Shown: positions 32,430 to 40,580 of the stretch, one piece after another
How the letters are laid out: every line of letters starts with the position of its first letter
Position numbering within the stretch: the first letter of the stretch is position 1
NCBI RefSeq assembly: GCF_030273315.1
Contig: NZ_CP127174.1
Coordinates: 1,736,001-1,800,000 of the forward strand
DNA length: 64,000 nucleotides
Reading direction: 5' to 3'
From: Natrialbaceae archaeon AArc-T1-2
GTDB taxonomy: Archaea > Halobacteriota > Halobacteria > Halobacteriales > Natrialbaceae
Notes under the pieces: generated by a model
What the model was told of the DNA's origin: nothing
Seen by the model: the letters and a program-made list of their open reading frames with translations, nothing else
Database searches by the model: none
Program-made: the position numbers and the translations under genes

Positions 32430-34601
32430 TCAGGCGTGACCGGGATAATCCCGCTCGAACCGGTCCTCGAGTTCGCCCTCGTCGATTTCGACGAGCACGG
32501 GCCGGCCGTGTGGACAGGCGTAGGGGTTCTCGCAGTCGTCCAGGGCCTCGAGTAACTCGAGGACCGACCCTTCCGTGAGCGAGGTGTTGCCCGTGATCGA
32601 GGGATAACAGGCGAGGTCGGCGAGGAACTCGTCGGCCAGCGCGTCGACCGTCTCCGCGCCGGACTCGCGGTCGCCCTCGAGGACGGAGGCGAGGACGTCC
32701 CGCAGCCGGTCGGGCGCGATGGTCTCCTCGAACACCGCCGGCACGGTCGTCACCGAGACGGTCCGGTTGTCGACGCGGTCGGCGTAGAAGCCGAGCCGGG
32801 AGAGCGCCTCGCGATAGCCCTCGAACGCTTCGGCCTCGGCGGCGGTGAGCTCGAGGGAGACGGGCGAGGCGAGCGTCTGTGCGGTCGCGTCCGACTCGAA
32901 CGCCGCCTGCAGGCGCTCGTAGTTGATCCGCTCGTCGGCGGCGTGTTGGTCGACGAGCACGAGTCCCTCGGGTCCCGCACAGACGACGTAGGTGTCCTGT
33001 AGCTGGCCGAGCACCCGCAACGGCGGCAGCGAGTCGAACGTGGCCTCGTCGGTCGCGGTCTCGCCCGTGAGGGTGCGCTGTTCGGTCGCCGCGGCGAACT
33101 TGCGGTCGGGGTCGGGGTTGCGATCGCGCCCGCTGCCAGCCGAGTCGGCCCCGGCGTCCGCCCCGGTCGCCGACCGTCCCGGCGTCGACGCGCTCTCTCC
33201 GGTCGACGGCGGCGGACTCGAGGGTTCGGCTGCACGCGAGGTATCTGCCGTCTCCGACCCGGACGACGGCTGGTCGGTCCGCCCGTCCGGGCCCGCGCGT
33301 GACCGCGCCGCGTTCGATACGGATTCGTCGCCCGACCCGGGGCCTGCACCGGAGCCGTCGTCGGTGTCGAACCCGGGTTCGGCAACGGTCTCGGTCTCGG
33401 TCTCGAGCTCGCTGTCGATGTCGGCCGTCGTGCTCGAGTCCGTCGACGGGTCGCTGTCTGTCGACGCTGCAGGGCCGCCCGTCCCGGGCTCGATCCGGGC
33501 CTCGCCCGGTGCCGACCGCCCGCGGGGGGCCCGCGAGCGAAGCAAGCCGTCCTCGAGCAGCGCCGACTCGACGGCGGCGTCGACCTGCCGGCGCACCGCA
33601 TCGTCGTCGTCGAACCGGACCTCGCGCTTTCGCGGGTGGACGTTGACGTCGACGGCCTCGCCGGGGACCGTAAGGAAGCAGACGACGAAGGGGTAGCGGT
33701 CGCTCCCGAGCTGGTCGCCGTAGGCCCCCATGATCCCCTCCCTGATCGCCTCGGCGGCGACGGCCCGGCCGTTGACGTACGTCGCGAGGTACTCCCGACT
33801 CGAGCGGTTCGTCTCCGGATGTGAGACCAGCCCCGAGATGGAGTCGACCGGCCCCGGCGGTAGCTCTCCGTCGTCGGTCTCGAGGGGAATCATCGAGGCG
33901 GCGACCTCGCGTCCGTAGACCGCCATCACGGCTGCCTGCAGGTCGCCCTGCCCCGTCGTCGAGAACACCTCCCGGCCGTCGTGAGAGAGCGAGACGGCGA
34001 CCTCGGGGTTTGCGAGCGCGTAGCGGGTGACGACGCGATTGACGTGGGAAAACTCCGTTGCCGTCGTCTTGAGGAACTTCCGGCGGGCCGGCGTGTTGTA
34101 GAACAGGTCCGTAACCTCGACGGTCGTTCCCTCGGGACAGCCGACGGGTTCGACGCTCGTCACCTCGCCGCCCTCGTAGCGCAGTTCCGTGCCCGCAGTC
34201 GGGGCGTTCTCGACAGTATCCGCCCGCGGTCGGGTTCGGATCGAAAGCCGTGAGACCGACCCGATCGTGTGCAAGGCCTCCCCACGGAACCCCAGGGTGG
34301 CGACGCCGTCCTCGAGGTCCTCGAGGCCGCCGATCTTGCTCGTCGTGTGCTGGCGGACGGCCGCCCGGACGTCGGCTTCGGTCATCCCGCGGCCGTCGTC
34401 TCCGACCCGGATCAGTTCGGTGCCACCTTCCTCGACGTCGACGTCGATCCGGGAGGCGTCGGCGTCGAGACTGTTCTCGACGAGCTCTTTGACCGCCGAG
34501 GCCGGTCGCTCGACGACCTCGCCGGCGGCGATGCGGGCGACGGTGTCCTCGTCGAGAGAGCGGATGTCGGTCTCCCCCGCGTTCGGGTCCTTCTCGCTCA
34601 T
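32430..34601 (-). CDS. mutL: DNA mismatch repair protein MutL (endonuclease type)
   Basis: The 723-residue protein has an N-terminal GHKL ATPase ([27 protein letters not shown], then GDDGRGM and TLGFRGEAL). A long acidic, Ser/Thr/Gly-rich linker (about residues 350-515) precedes a C-terminal dimerisation domain. That domain contains [12 protein letters not shown] at about 551-562, the DQHA(X)2E(X)4E endonuclease motif, and later ACPHGRP, a metal-site motif. It should therefore nick the error strand during mismatch repair. No mutS lies in the window. GTG at 34616 is an alternative start. Confidence 0.95.
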   Translation of the reverse strand: MSEKDPNAGETDIRSLDEDTVARIAAGEVVERPASAVKELVENSLDADASRIDVDVEEGGTELIRVGDDGRGMTEADVRAAVRQHTTSKIGGLEDLEDGVATLGFRGEALHTIGSVSRLSIRTRPRADTVENAPTAGTELRYEGGEVTSVEPVGCPEGTTVEVTDLFYNTPARRKFLKTTATEFSHVNRVVTRYALANPEVAVSLSHDGREVFSTTGQGDLQAAVMAVYGREVAASMIPLETDDGELPPGPVDSISGLVSHPETNRSSREYLATYVNGRAVAAEAIREGIMGAYGDQLGSDRYPFVVCFLTVPGEAVDVNVHPRKREVRFDDDDAVRRQVDAAVESALLEDGLLRSRAPRGRSAPGEARIEPGTGGPAASTDSDPSTDSSTTADIDSELETETETVAEPGFDTDDGSGAGPGSGDESVSNAARSRAGPDGRTDQPSSGSETADTSRAAEPSSPPPSTGESASTPGRSATGADAGADSAGSGRDRNPDPDRKFAAATEQRTLTGETATDEATFDSLPPLRVLGQLQDTYVVCAGPEGLVLVDQHAADERINYERLQAAFESDATAQTLASPVSLELTAAEAEAFEGYREALSRLGFYADRVDNRTVSVTTVPAVFEETIAPDRLRDVLASVLEGDRESGAETVDALADEFLADLACYPSITGNTSLTEGSVLELLEALDDCENPYACPHGRPVLVEIDEGELEDRFERDYPGHA

Positions 34602-34786
34602 CCTATCGTGTGTCACGAGGGTGTCCCAATAGGTCTTGCGTCGATAGCGGTCTGATCTTTGGGCTCCAGTCGAACTGTCCCGGTCGACACCGTGGCCGTC
34701 GGCGTCTCGTGTCCCGAGCCGACGCCGATCACGTCGTACCCAGACCCGATACGGGAGCCACGCTATGCAAAAATGAAATCGAACCG

Positions 34787-34933
34787 TCAGCTATCGTTCT
34801 TTTTCTTGGACCTCGATGCCTTGTTCGCGTACCGTATCCCGGTTATCGCAAGTCCGACGCCGGGAAGGGCCGCATCGACGGCACGCTCGGCGACCTGGCA
34901 TGCACCCTCTTCCGTGAGTTCTTCCTCGACCAT
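34787..34933 (-). CDS. Small protein of 48 residues with perfect Shine-Dalgarno
   Basis: On the minus strand GGAGGTGA (34941-34948) stands 7 bases before an ATG. It opens a 48-residue product: an acidic start (MVEEELTEEGACQ), a short amphipathic or hydrophobic centre (ALPGVGLAITGIRY) and a basic tail (KASRSKKKNDS). TTATTAA lies about 45 bases upstream as a promoter. Third-position composition is less extreme than in long genes. No homologue family is recognised. A secreted microcin-like or membrane-associated peptide is conceivable but unsupported. Confidence 0.5.
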   Translation of the reverse strand: MVEEELTEEGACQVAERAVDAALPGVGLAITGIRYANKASRSKKKNDS

Positions 34934-34989
34934 TCGTTTGTCACCTCCGTTGCATCCTGTCGTAGGGACGGTGATGACTTAATAATTAC

Positions 34990-35240
34990 AAGAATACATA
35001 TGGGAAATAAATGCACGGTTCAGTGTCGATTCCGAACCACTCGACGGGGTCTACTGGCAGCTTGAAGAGTACCAGGATGTTCTCGATTCCACAGTCGTGT
35101 ACAGAGTCTACAGGCGGATGTCGAATCCGTACCCAGGAGAACGTGGCCGTAGATTTATATTAGTTGAACAGAGTGTTACAGGCAGCCCCCTTCTGGTGAC
35201 GGTCTCTGGTCACCACACCGGGAACGGGCGGGGACAATCA
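34990..35240 (+). pseudogene. Possible remnant coding fragment
   Basis: A plus-strand frame without an evident start encodes about 80 residues, including DGVYWQLEEYQDVLDSTVVY and YPGERGRRFILVEQ, before a TGA near 35240. The aromatic, protein-like composition suggests a degraded gene. There is no start codon, ribosome-binding site or recognised domain. The rest of 34934-35394 is unassigned, with local AT-rich blocks. Confidence 0.25.
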
Positions 35241-35394
35241 TGAGTACATCTTAAACAGGCAGCCTGATCGTCGGGTTGTCAAAAATCGGTGTCGGCGAGT
35301 CTGGCACAGTCGTCGACGCTGCGTGATGATCAGCCTGTACAGTCATACCGATCGTAGACCGTGTGCTGTACCATTTCCAGCCTACGCCCACAGC

Positions 35395-36096
35395 ATGACC
35401 CGAACCACACTACACGCATTCAACCCCCGGTCACCACAGAACAGCACGGAGAGCGTCAAGTTTACACCGCCACCTGAACTCTACGAACTCGGCCTCCTCG
35501 AGCCGAACTGCGACGTGTTCTGGGGGTTCGATCCGGTTGCACACCTCGCGGTCGTCTCGACGAGCTACGCGCGCGTTCGCGACATCTACGGTGACGACCG
35601 GGCGGGAAAAGGCTCGCGAGTCGTCCCGATGAAAATCGAGGAGACGCGTGTGATGACGATCCCGAAGTGTTTGACCCCGTATCTAGAACACGGGACTCCC
35701 GTCGACGTCGTCAACATCCGGCGGGACGATCAGTTGGTGTTTTTCGCCTTCGATTCGATGCTCCGGGCCGATCACAATACGTTCTACGTGGGAACGGTGG
35801 CGGAATACTACGAGATGCTGGAGAACCCGCTGAACCGGCTCCAGTTCGCTCCGACCGCGTCACCCGAACTCGAGAACACCTACATTCCGGTCGTCTGGGA
35901 AGGGAAGAAAACATTGAGCAGACTTCGGCCGGAGGTCGACGACGGGCAAACGGAAGTCTGGGAACTCTTCGTTCCGGAGACAGACGACGGGCTATCCACG
36001 ACGTTCGATATCCCGGCAGCGGAGGCCGATGCGCTCCTGTTCGGTTACGAACCGGCAACGGAAGTCATCCCCGAGCGGGCGATGAGCCAGCTGTAA
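35395..36096 (+). CDS. Haloarchaeal hypothetical protein
   Basis: The 233-residue soluble protein begins TRTTLHAFNPRSPQNSTES. It then has alternating strands such as ELYELGLLEPNCDVFWGF, RVMTIPKCLTPYLEHG and DQLVFFAFDSMLRADHNTFYVGT. No membrane segment or recognised domain is present. Codon choice is a little less GC-biased than in neighbours. ATG 35395 was preferred over the longer open frame from 35323, whose first 24 residues look unrelated. It is convergent with the ornithine cyclodeaminase-family gene and separated from it by a palindromic element. Confidence 0.65.
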   Translation: MTRTTLHAFNPRSPQNSTESVKFTPPPELYELGLLEPNCDVFWGFDPVAHLAVVSTSYARVRDIYGDDRAGKGSRVVPMKIEETRVMTIPKCLTPYLEHGTPVDVVNIRRDDQLVFFAFDSMLRADHNTFYVGTVAEYYEMLENPLNRLQFAPTASPELENTYIPVVWEGKKTLSRLRPEVDDGQTEVWELFVPETDDGLSTTFDIPAAEADALLFGYEPATEVIPERAMSQL

Positions 36097-36099
36097 CCT

Positions 36100-36180
36100 T
36101 CATACGGACCGTTGTCTGTACCGGCACAACCGCGACCGTTCTGCGGTTGCACCGGGACATTGGTACAGCAATCCGTATCA
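36100..36180 (-). repeat. Palindromic element, type A copy 4
   Basis: The minus strand begins TGATACGGATTGCTGT at 36180 and closes with GGTCCGTATGA at 36100. Internally it repeats copy 1 almost exactly (CGGTGCAACCGCAGAACGGT then GCGGTTG), including the 13-base stem. Here the TGA is not a stop codon: the dehydrogenase-like gene on that strand ends 48 bases earlier. Confidence 0.85.
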
Positions 36181-36228
36181 CACTACGTCTCCAGCGCTGC
36201 CAAGCGAGACGGCGGTGACCGACTATGC

Positions 36229-37245
36229 CTACCCCTTACGGCCGATCATATCCAGTTGCGTCCCCGCTTCGGCCTCGACTGCCCGCTCGTAGACGACGTG
36301 GGCGGCGGCGACGTCCTGGATCGCCAGCCCGGTCGAATCGAAGACCGTGACGCCGGTCTCGTCGGTACGGCCCTCGTGAGTCCCGACGGCGAGTTCGCCG
36401 ATCTCGGCGTCGATGTCCGCGTCCGTAAGCGTTCCCTCGCTGTAGGGGACGTTGATCTCCCCGGAGTGGGTACACTGCTCGTGGTCGTCGATGACGATGG
36501 TCGCCTCGAGCAGGAGGTCGTCCGTGAGTTCGTGTTTGCCCGCGGCGTCGGCTCCCATCGCGTTGATGTGGGTGTGCTCCCCGACGTCCTCGAGGTCGAC
36601 GATCGGCTCCTCGACTGGCGTCACCGTCGAGCAGACGTCACACTGTCCCGCCTCCGAGACCGATCCCTCGCGGACGTCGAACTCCTCGCCGAAGGTCTCT
36701 TCGAACCGTCTGACGTGCTGGCTGATGACGTCGCTGACGACGACCTCCTCGATCGGACGGACGGCGCTGATCGCCTCGAGTTGGGTGTACGACTGAACGC
36801 CGGCCCCGACGATCCCGAGGCTGGTGGCGTCCTCGACTGCGAGGTGGTCGGTGGCGACGGCAGCGGCCGCACCCGTTCGTTTCATCGTGAGCTCGGTGCC
36901 GTCTATCACCGCCAGCGGGAACGCAGTCTCGGGATCGGAGTAGATCATCGTCCCCATCACGGTCGGCAGATCGTGATCGACAGGGTTGTCCGGGTGAACG
37001 TTGACCCACTTCAGCCCCGCGGCGTCCCACTCGCCCGTATCGAGGTAGGCGGGCATCGACCGAAAGTCGCCGTTGTACTGGGGCAGGTCGATGTAGGACT
37101 TCGGTGGCATCGTGGCGTCGCCGCGTTCGTAGGCGGCAAACGCCTCCTCGACAGCCCGGACGACCTCGGGCATCCGGGCGTTCTCGTCGACATCGTCGCT
37201 GTCCAGCATGACCGTGTGCATGCCCGGAAATTTTTCCAGGGGCAT
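36229..37245 (-). CDS. Ornithine cyclodeaminase/mu-crystallin family (alanine dehydrogenase-like)
   Basis: The 338-residue protein has the family's N-terminal region (DGDATMPPKSYIDLP-like segment, here RGDATMPPKSYIDLP), KWVNVHPDNP, an MIYSDPETAFPLAVIDGTELTMKRTGA core and a Rossmann segment LGIVGAGVQSYTQLEAI. Members act as NAD-dependent alanine dehydrogenase (archaeal type), ornithine cyclodeaminase or ketimine reductase. The archaeal alanine dehydrogenase type is the closest match by eye, so the exact reaction is provisional. Possible later starts exist at the nearby Met codons. It lies upstream of, and on the same strand as, element copy 4. Confidence 0.85.
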   Translation of the reverse strand: MPLEKFPGMHTVMLDSDDVDENARMPEVVRAVEEAFAAYERGDATMPPKSYIDLPQYNGDFRSMPAYLDTGEWDAAGLKWVNVHPDNPVDHDLPTVMGTMIYSDPETAFPLAVIDGTELTMKRTGAAAAVATDHLAVEDATSLGIVGAGVQSYTQLEAISAVRPIEEVVVSDVISQHVRRFEETFGEEFDVREGSVSEAGQCDVCSTVTPVEEPIVDLEDVGEHTHINAMGADAAGKHELTDDLLLEATIVIDDHEQCTHSGEINVPYSEGTLTDADIDAEIGELAVGTHEGRTDETGVTVFDSTGLAIQDVAAAHVVYERAVEAEAGTQLDMIGRKG

Positions 37246-37290
37246 ACTTAACTCGGCGGGTGTCCGTCGAGTGACGACACTCGTACCTGA

Positions 37291-38286
37291 TCACCGGTCA
37301 GCGTAGTCCAGCGCAGCCAGAACCCGGTTCTCGTCGTCTCTGCATGGACCCTGTCCACGTCCGTCGCGGCCGCTCTCGAGGTGTTCGGCGACGGTGCGGT
37401 CGATCGCCGTCGACAGCGGCGTCGACTCCCAGCCGAGCTCCGCGAGCTTCGCCGTCGATACGATGTGGGGGTGATCGCGGTACAGTGGGTAGTCCTCGAG
37501 CTCGATACCGCCGGCTGCGAGTTCGCGGGAGCCGGCGTAGACGACCTCGACGTCCGTTTCGAGTGTGTCTGCGAGCCGTTCGATCATCCTCTCCAGCGTG
37601 ACGATGCGTCGGTCGCCGACGTTGTACGCCTCGCCGGGCTCGCCGCGTTCGGCGACGACGCGAAGCGCACTGGCGACATCTTCGACGTAGACGCGGTGCC
37701 AGACGTTCGTCCCGTCACCGGGAACGACGATCCGATCGAAGCGGCGCACCCGATCGACCCAGAAGGCGAACCGTTCGGTGTAGTCGTGTGGGCCGTAGAC
37801 GATCGGTGGTCGAACGGCCATGGCGTTGACGCCGTCGTCGGCAGCCGCAAAGACCACACGGTCGCCTTCTGCTTTCCGGTTCCCGTAGCTGTCCCGCGAG
37901 TCGTTGGTCGCCTGCTCGGCCGTACAGGAGGCAAGCGGCGTCTCGTCTTCCCGCTTGGGGATGTCCTCGCGGCCGTAGGCTGCGCCGCTCGAGACGTAGA
38001 CGTACGCCTCGCAGTCTTCGAAGACCCGTGTCGCTGCCCGGACGTCTGCCGGATGGTAGGCGACGCAGTCGAAGACCGCATCGGGATCGACCGTGCGTGC
38101 GGCCGCCTCGAGGGCGTCGTCGTCCGTTCGATCGCCCTCGACGTGGTCGACGCGGCCGTCCTCGGCGAACGGATTGTCGTGGTTTCCGCGGTTGAACAGC
38201 GTTACGTCGTACTCGTGTGCGAGCAGTTCCGCGACGAGGTGGCGACCGATAAACCGCGTGCCGCCGACGACGAGTGCGTCGTCCAT
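37291..38286 (-). CDS. NAD-dependent epimerase/dehydratase (extended SDR)
   Basis: The 331-residue protein is an extended short-chain dehydrogenase. The dinucleotide motif is VVGGTRFIGRHLVAELL at residues about 5-21; the active-site serine region is YVSSGAAYG and the catalytic Tyr-Lys pair is YGNRK. The C-terminal half resembles sugar-nucleotide epimerases (GEAYNVGDRRIVTLERMIERL). The substrate is probably a nucleotide sugar, but the gene stands alone, so no pathway can be named. It is divergent from rtcA across 127 bases. Confidence 0.87.
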   Translation of the reverse strand: MDDALVVGGTRFIGRHLVAELLAHEYDVTLFNRGNHDNPFAEDGRVDHVEGDRTDDDALEAAARTVDPDAVFDCVAYHPADVRAATRVFEDCEAYVYVSSGAAYGREDIPKREDETPLASCTAEQATNDSRDSYGNRKAEGDRVVFAAADDGVNAMAVRPPIVYGPHDYTERFAFWVDRVRRFDRIVVPGDGTNVWHRVYVEDVASALRVVAERGEPGEAYNVGDRRIVTLERMIERLADTLETDVEVVYAGSRELAAGGIELEDYPLYRDHPHIVSTAKLAELGWESTPLSTAIDRTVAEHLESGRDGRGQGPCRDDENRVLAALDYADR

Positions 38287-38413
38287 GCTCGGTGGTCGTC
38301 ACTTCGGGGGGAAAACGATGACGGAGGGAAGCGATACGTACGACCGTCTCCACCCAACCGATTGCCACCGTCGTGGACGACCGATATACGGTCCTCGAGC
38401 ACGACGATCACCT

Positions 38414-39439
38414 ATGCGAGAACTGGATGGCTCTGAGGCGGGTGGACAGTTCGTCAGGTCGGCGCTCGCACTCGCTGCCCTCGAGGACGACCCGGTCCGG
38501 ATCGAAAACGTCCGCGGAAACCGCTCGACGCCGGGGCTGCGACCTCAACACCTCGCGGCGCTCGAGACGATGGCGTCAGTCTGTGACGCGGACGTCACGG
38601 GTGCGGAGGTCGGCGCGGAGGCGATCACGTTCGAGCCCGACCCCGGCTCGATTCCCGGCGGCGAGTACGCGGTCGACATCGGTACCGCGGGCAGTATCAC
38701 GCTGTTGTTCCAGACACTCGTGCCGCTCGCGACGCGACTCGATACCCCGCTGTCGGTGACGGTCACCGGCGGGACGGACGTGAAGTGGTCGCCACCGCTG
38801 GATTACGTCCGATACGTCACACTCCCGCTTCTCGCTCGCTACGGCATCGAGGCCGAGGTCGAACTCGAACGCCGCGGCTTCTACCCCGCCGGCGGCGGCG
38901 AGGCGACGCTGCACCTCTCGCCGTCGTCGCTCGCGCCGATCGAACTCGAGGAGCGCGACGAACTCGAGGCCGTCCGGGTGTACTCGACCGAAGCGAACGC
39001 CCTCGAGGACAGCGACGTCGCGAAACGGCAGACCGAGGGCGCACTCGAGCGACTTGCGACCGACGAGTACGGCCTCGAGGTTCGCGACCGCGTCGAGACG
39101 ACGGCCGCAAGCGACTGCCCGGGCTCGGCGCTCGTGGTCGTCATCGAGGGCGGACGAACCCGGGCCGGTTTTACGGCGCTCGGCGAGCGGGGAAAACCCG
39201 CCGAACGCGTCGGTGAGGACGTGGCCGACGCCGCGAACCGCTTTCTCGAGGGCGACGCGCCGGTCGATCGACACATGGGCGACCAGCTGCTCGTCTTTCT
39301 CGCGCTCGCAGGCGGTCGTCTAACGGTGCCGGCGATCACCGATCACGTCGAGACGAGTCTCGAGTTGCTCGCGTCGTTCGAGTACGACGTCGGCCTCGAG
39401 GACGAGACGACGGTCGTCGCTCGCGACCGCCCCGAGTGA
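38414..39439 (+). CDS. rtcA: RNA 3'-terminal phosphate cyclase RtcA
   Basis: The 341-residue enzyme converts RNA 3'-phosphate to 2',3'-cyclic phosphate through an adenylated histidine. Its N terminus is EAGGQFVRSALALAAL, followed by GNRSTPGLRPQHLAALE, a central GTAGSITLLFQTLVPLA and PAGGGEATL. The adenylation His lies in DRHMGDQL at about residue 287. The ATG at 38414 begins at the family N terminus. Partner genes such as rtcB are not in the window. A TATA-like GATATACGG is about 35 bases upstream. Confidence 0.93.
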   Translation: MRELDGSEAGGQFVRSALALAALEDDPVRIENVRGNRSTPGLRPQHLAALETMASVCDADVTGAEVGAEAITFEPDPGSIPGGEYAVDIGTAGSITLLFQTLVPLATRLDTPLSVTVTGGTDVKWSPPLDYVRYVTLPLLARYGIEAEVELERRGFYPAGGGEATLHLSPSSLAPIELEERDELEAVRVYSTEANALEDSDVAKRQTEGALERLATDEYGLEVRDRVETTAASDCPGSALVVVIEGGRTRAGFTALGERGKPAERVGEDVADAANRFLEGDAPVDRHMGDQLLVFLALAGGRLTVPAITDHVETSLELLASFEYDVGLEDETTVVARDRPE

Positions 39440-39465
39440 CAGACGTGTGGGAGAAACGGCGACGC

Positions 39466-39470
39466 TTATA
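39466..39470 (+). promoter_or_regulatory. TATA box of the kdgK leader transcript
   Basis: TTATA at 39466-39470 is 25 bases before the ATG of the leader ORF at 39495. That spacing fits a leaderless haloarchaeal transcript starting at or beside that ATG. Confidence 0.5.
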
Positions 39471-39494
39471 CCCCAGCCTGTTCTTGTTCGAATC

Positions 39495-39554
39495 ATGATC
39501 GTGATCCGAACGGTCGCCGTCCGGCTGTCCTGGTCCTCTGGGTGGTCGCCGTGA
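39495..39554 (+). CDS. Leader peptide ORF coupled to kdgK
   Basis: A 19-codon ORF (MIVIRTVAVRLSWSSGWSP) begins 25 bases after a TATA-like box, and its TGA overlaps the GTG of kdgK (GTGA at 39551-39554). The overlap suggests that the ribosome finishing the leader re-initiates on kdgK. The peptide holds two Trp and three Arg residues, so attenuation-like control is conceivable. The sequence is short, and homology has not been tested. Confidence 0.5.
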   Translation: MIVIRTVAVRLSWSSGWSP

Positions 39555-40504
39555 CCGATCTCGTCACCTTCGGCGAGACGATGTTACGCCTCTCCCCGCC
39601 GGGGAACGAACGCATCGAGTCGACGAGTGCGTTCGACGTTCACGCTGCCGGCGCAGAGAGCAACGTCGCCGTCGCCGCGAACCGACTCGGCGCGGACGCG
39701 ACGTGGCTCTCGAAACTCCCCGACTCGCCGCTTGGCCGACGCGTCGTCGGCGAGCTCGAGCAGTACGGCATCGATACGGAAGTCGTCTGGAGTCAGACGG
39801 GACGACAGGGCGTCTACTACCTCGAGACCGGCACCAGCCCCCGCGGGACGACTGTCATCTACGATCGCGAGGACGCTGCAGTCACGACGGCCGAGCCGAC
39901 GGAGTTCGACGCCGGCCTGATCAAAGACGCCGGGATCTTCTTCACCTCGGGGATTACGCCCGCCCTCTCTGAGACGCTCCGGGAGACGACGCTCACGATG
40001 CTGAAAACGGCCCGGAACGCGGGGACGACGACGGCGATGGACGTCAACTATCGGGAGAAACTTTGGTCGCCCGCGAAAGCCAGAGAGACGCTGACGACGC
40101 TGTTTCCCGGCCTCGACGTTCTCGTCATCGCCGCGCGGGATGCGGAGACGATTCTCGAGTACGAGGGCGATCCGCGACAGCTCGCCCACCAGCTGGGATC
40201 GCAGTACGATCTCGAGACGGTGATCGTCACCCAGGGCGAACGCGGCGCACTCGCCTGGCACGACAACGTCGTTCACGACCAGGACGCCTACGAGGCGGAG
40301 ACGGTCAACCCGGTCGGCTCAGGCGACGCCTTCACCGGCGCGTTTCTGGCCCGTCGACTCGCCGGTGACGACGTCGGACGCGCACTCGAGTACGGAGCCG
40401 CGACGGCGGCACTCAAGCGAACGCTTCCGGGCGACGTCGCGCTCGTCACGGCGTCTGACGTCGAGAATATCCTCTCGGAACGGAACGTGCTGATCGATCG
40501 GTGA
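39551..40504 (+). CDS. kdgK: 2-keto-3-deoxygluconate kinase (PfkB family)
   Basis: The 317-residue sugar kinase phosphorylates 2-keto-3-deoxygluconate, and probably the galactonate analogue, in the semi-phosphorylative Entner-Doudoroff pathway of haloarchaea. Family markers are TDLVTFGETMLRLSPPGNERI, AGAESNVAVAANRLG, and the PfkB catalytic block NPVGSGDAFTGAFLA with its base Asp. The GTG at 39551 starts the conserved N terminus and overlaps the leader ORF stop. GTG 39542 would add three residues. Pyruvate kinase in this window acts further down the same pathway. Confidence 0.9.
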   Translation: MTDLVTFGETMLRLSPPGNERIESTSAFDVHAAGAESNVAVAANRLGADATWLSKLPDSPLGRRVVGELEQYGIDTEVVWSQTGRQGVYYLETGTSPRGTTVIYDREDAAVTTAEPTEFDAGLIKDAGIFFTSGITPALSETLRETTLTMLKTARNAGTTTAMDVNYREKLWSPAKARETLTTLFPGLDVLVIAARDAETILEYEGDPRQLAHQLGSQYDLETVIVTQGERGALAWHDNVVHDQDAYEAETVNPVGSGDAFTGAFLARRLAGDDVGRALEYGAATAALKRTLPGDVALVTASDVENILSERNVLIDR

Positions 40505-40580
40505 GGCCATCGCCTTCCCCGTGCCGTTCGCGTCGGCCGGTACCGAATCAGTAAAGGCAAGCGGGGTCTTCGTCGGGCAT

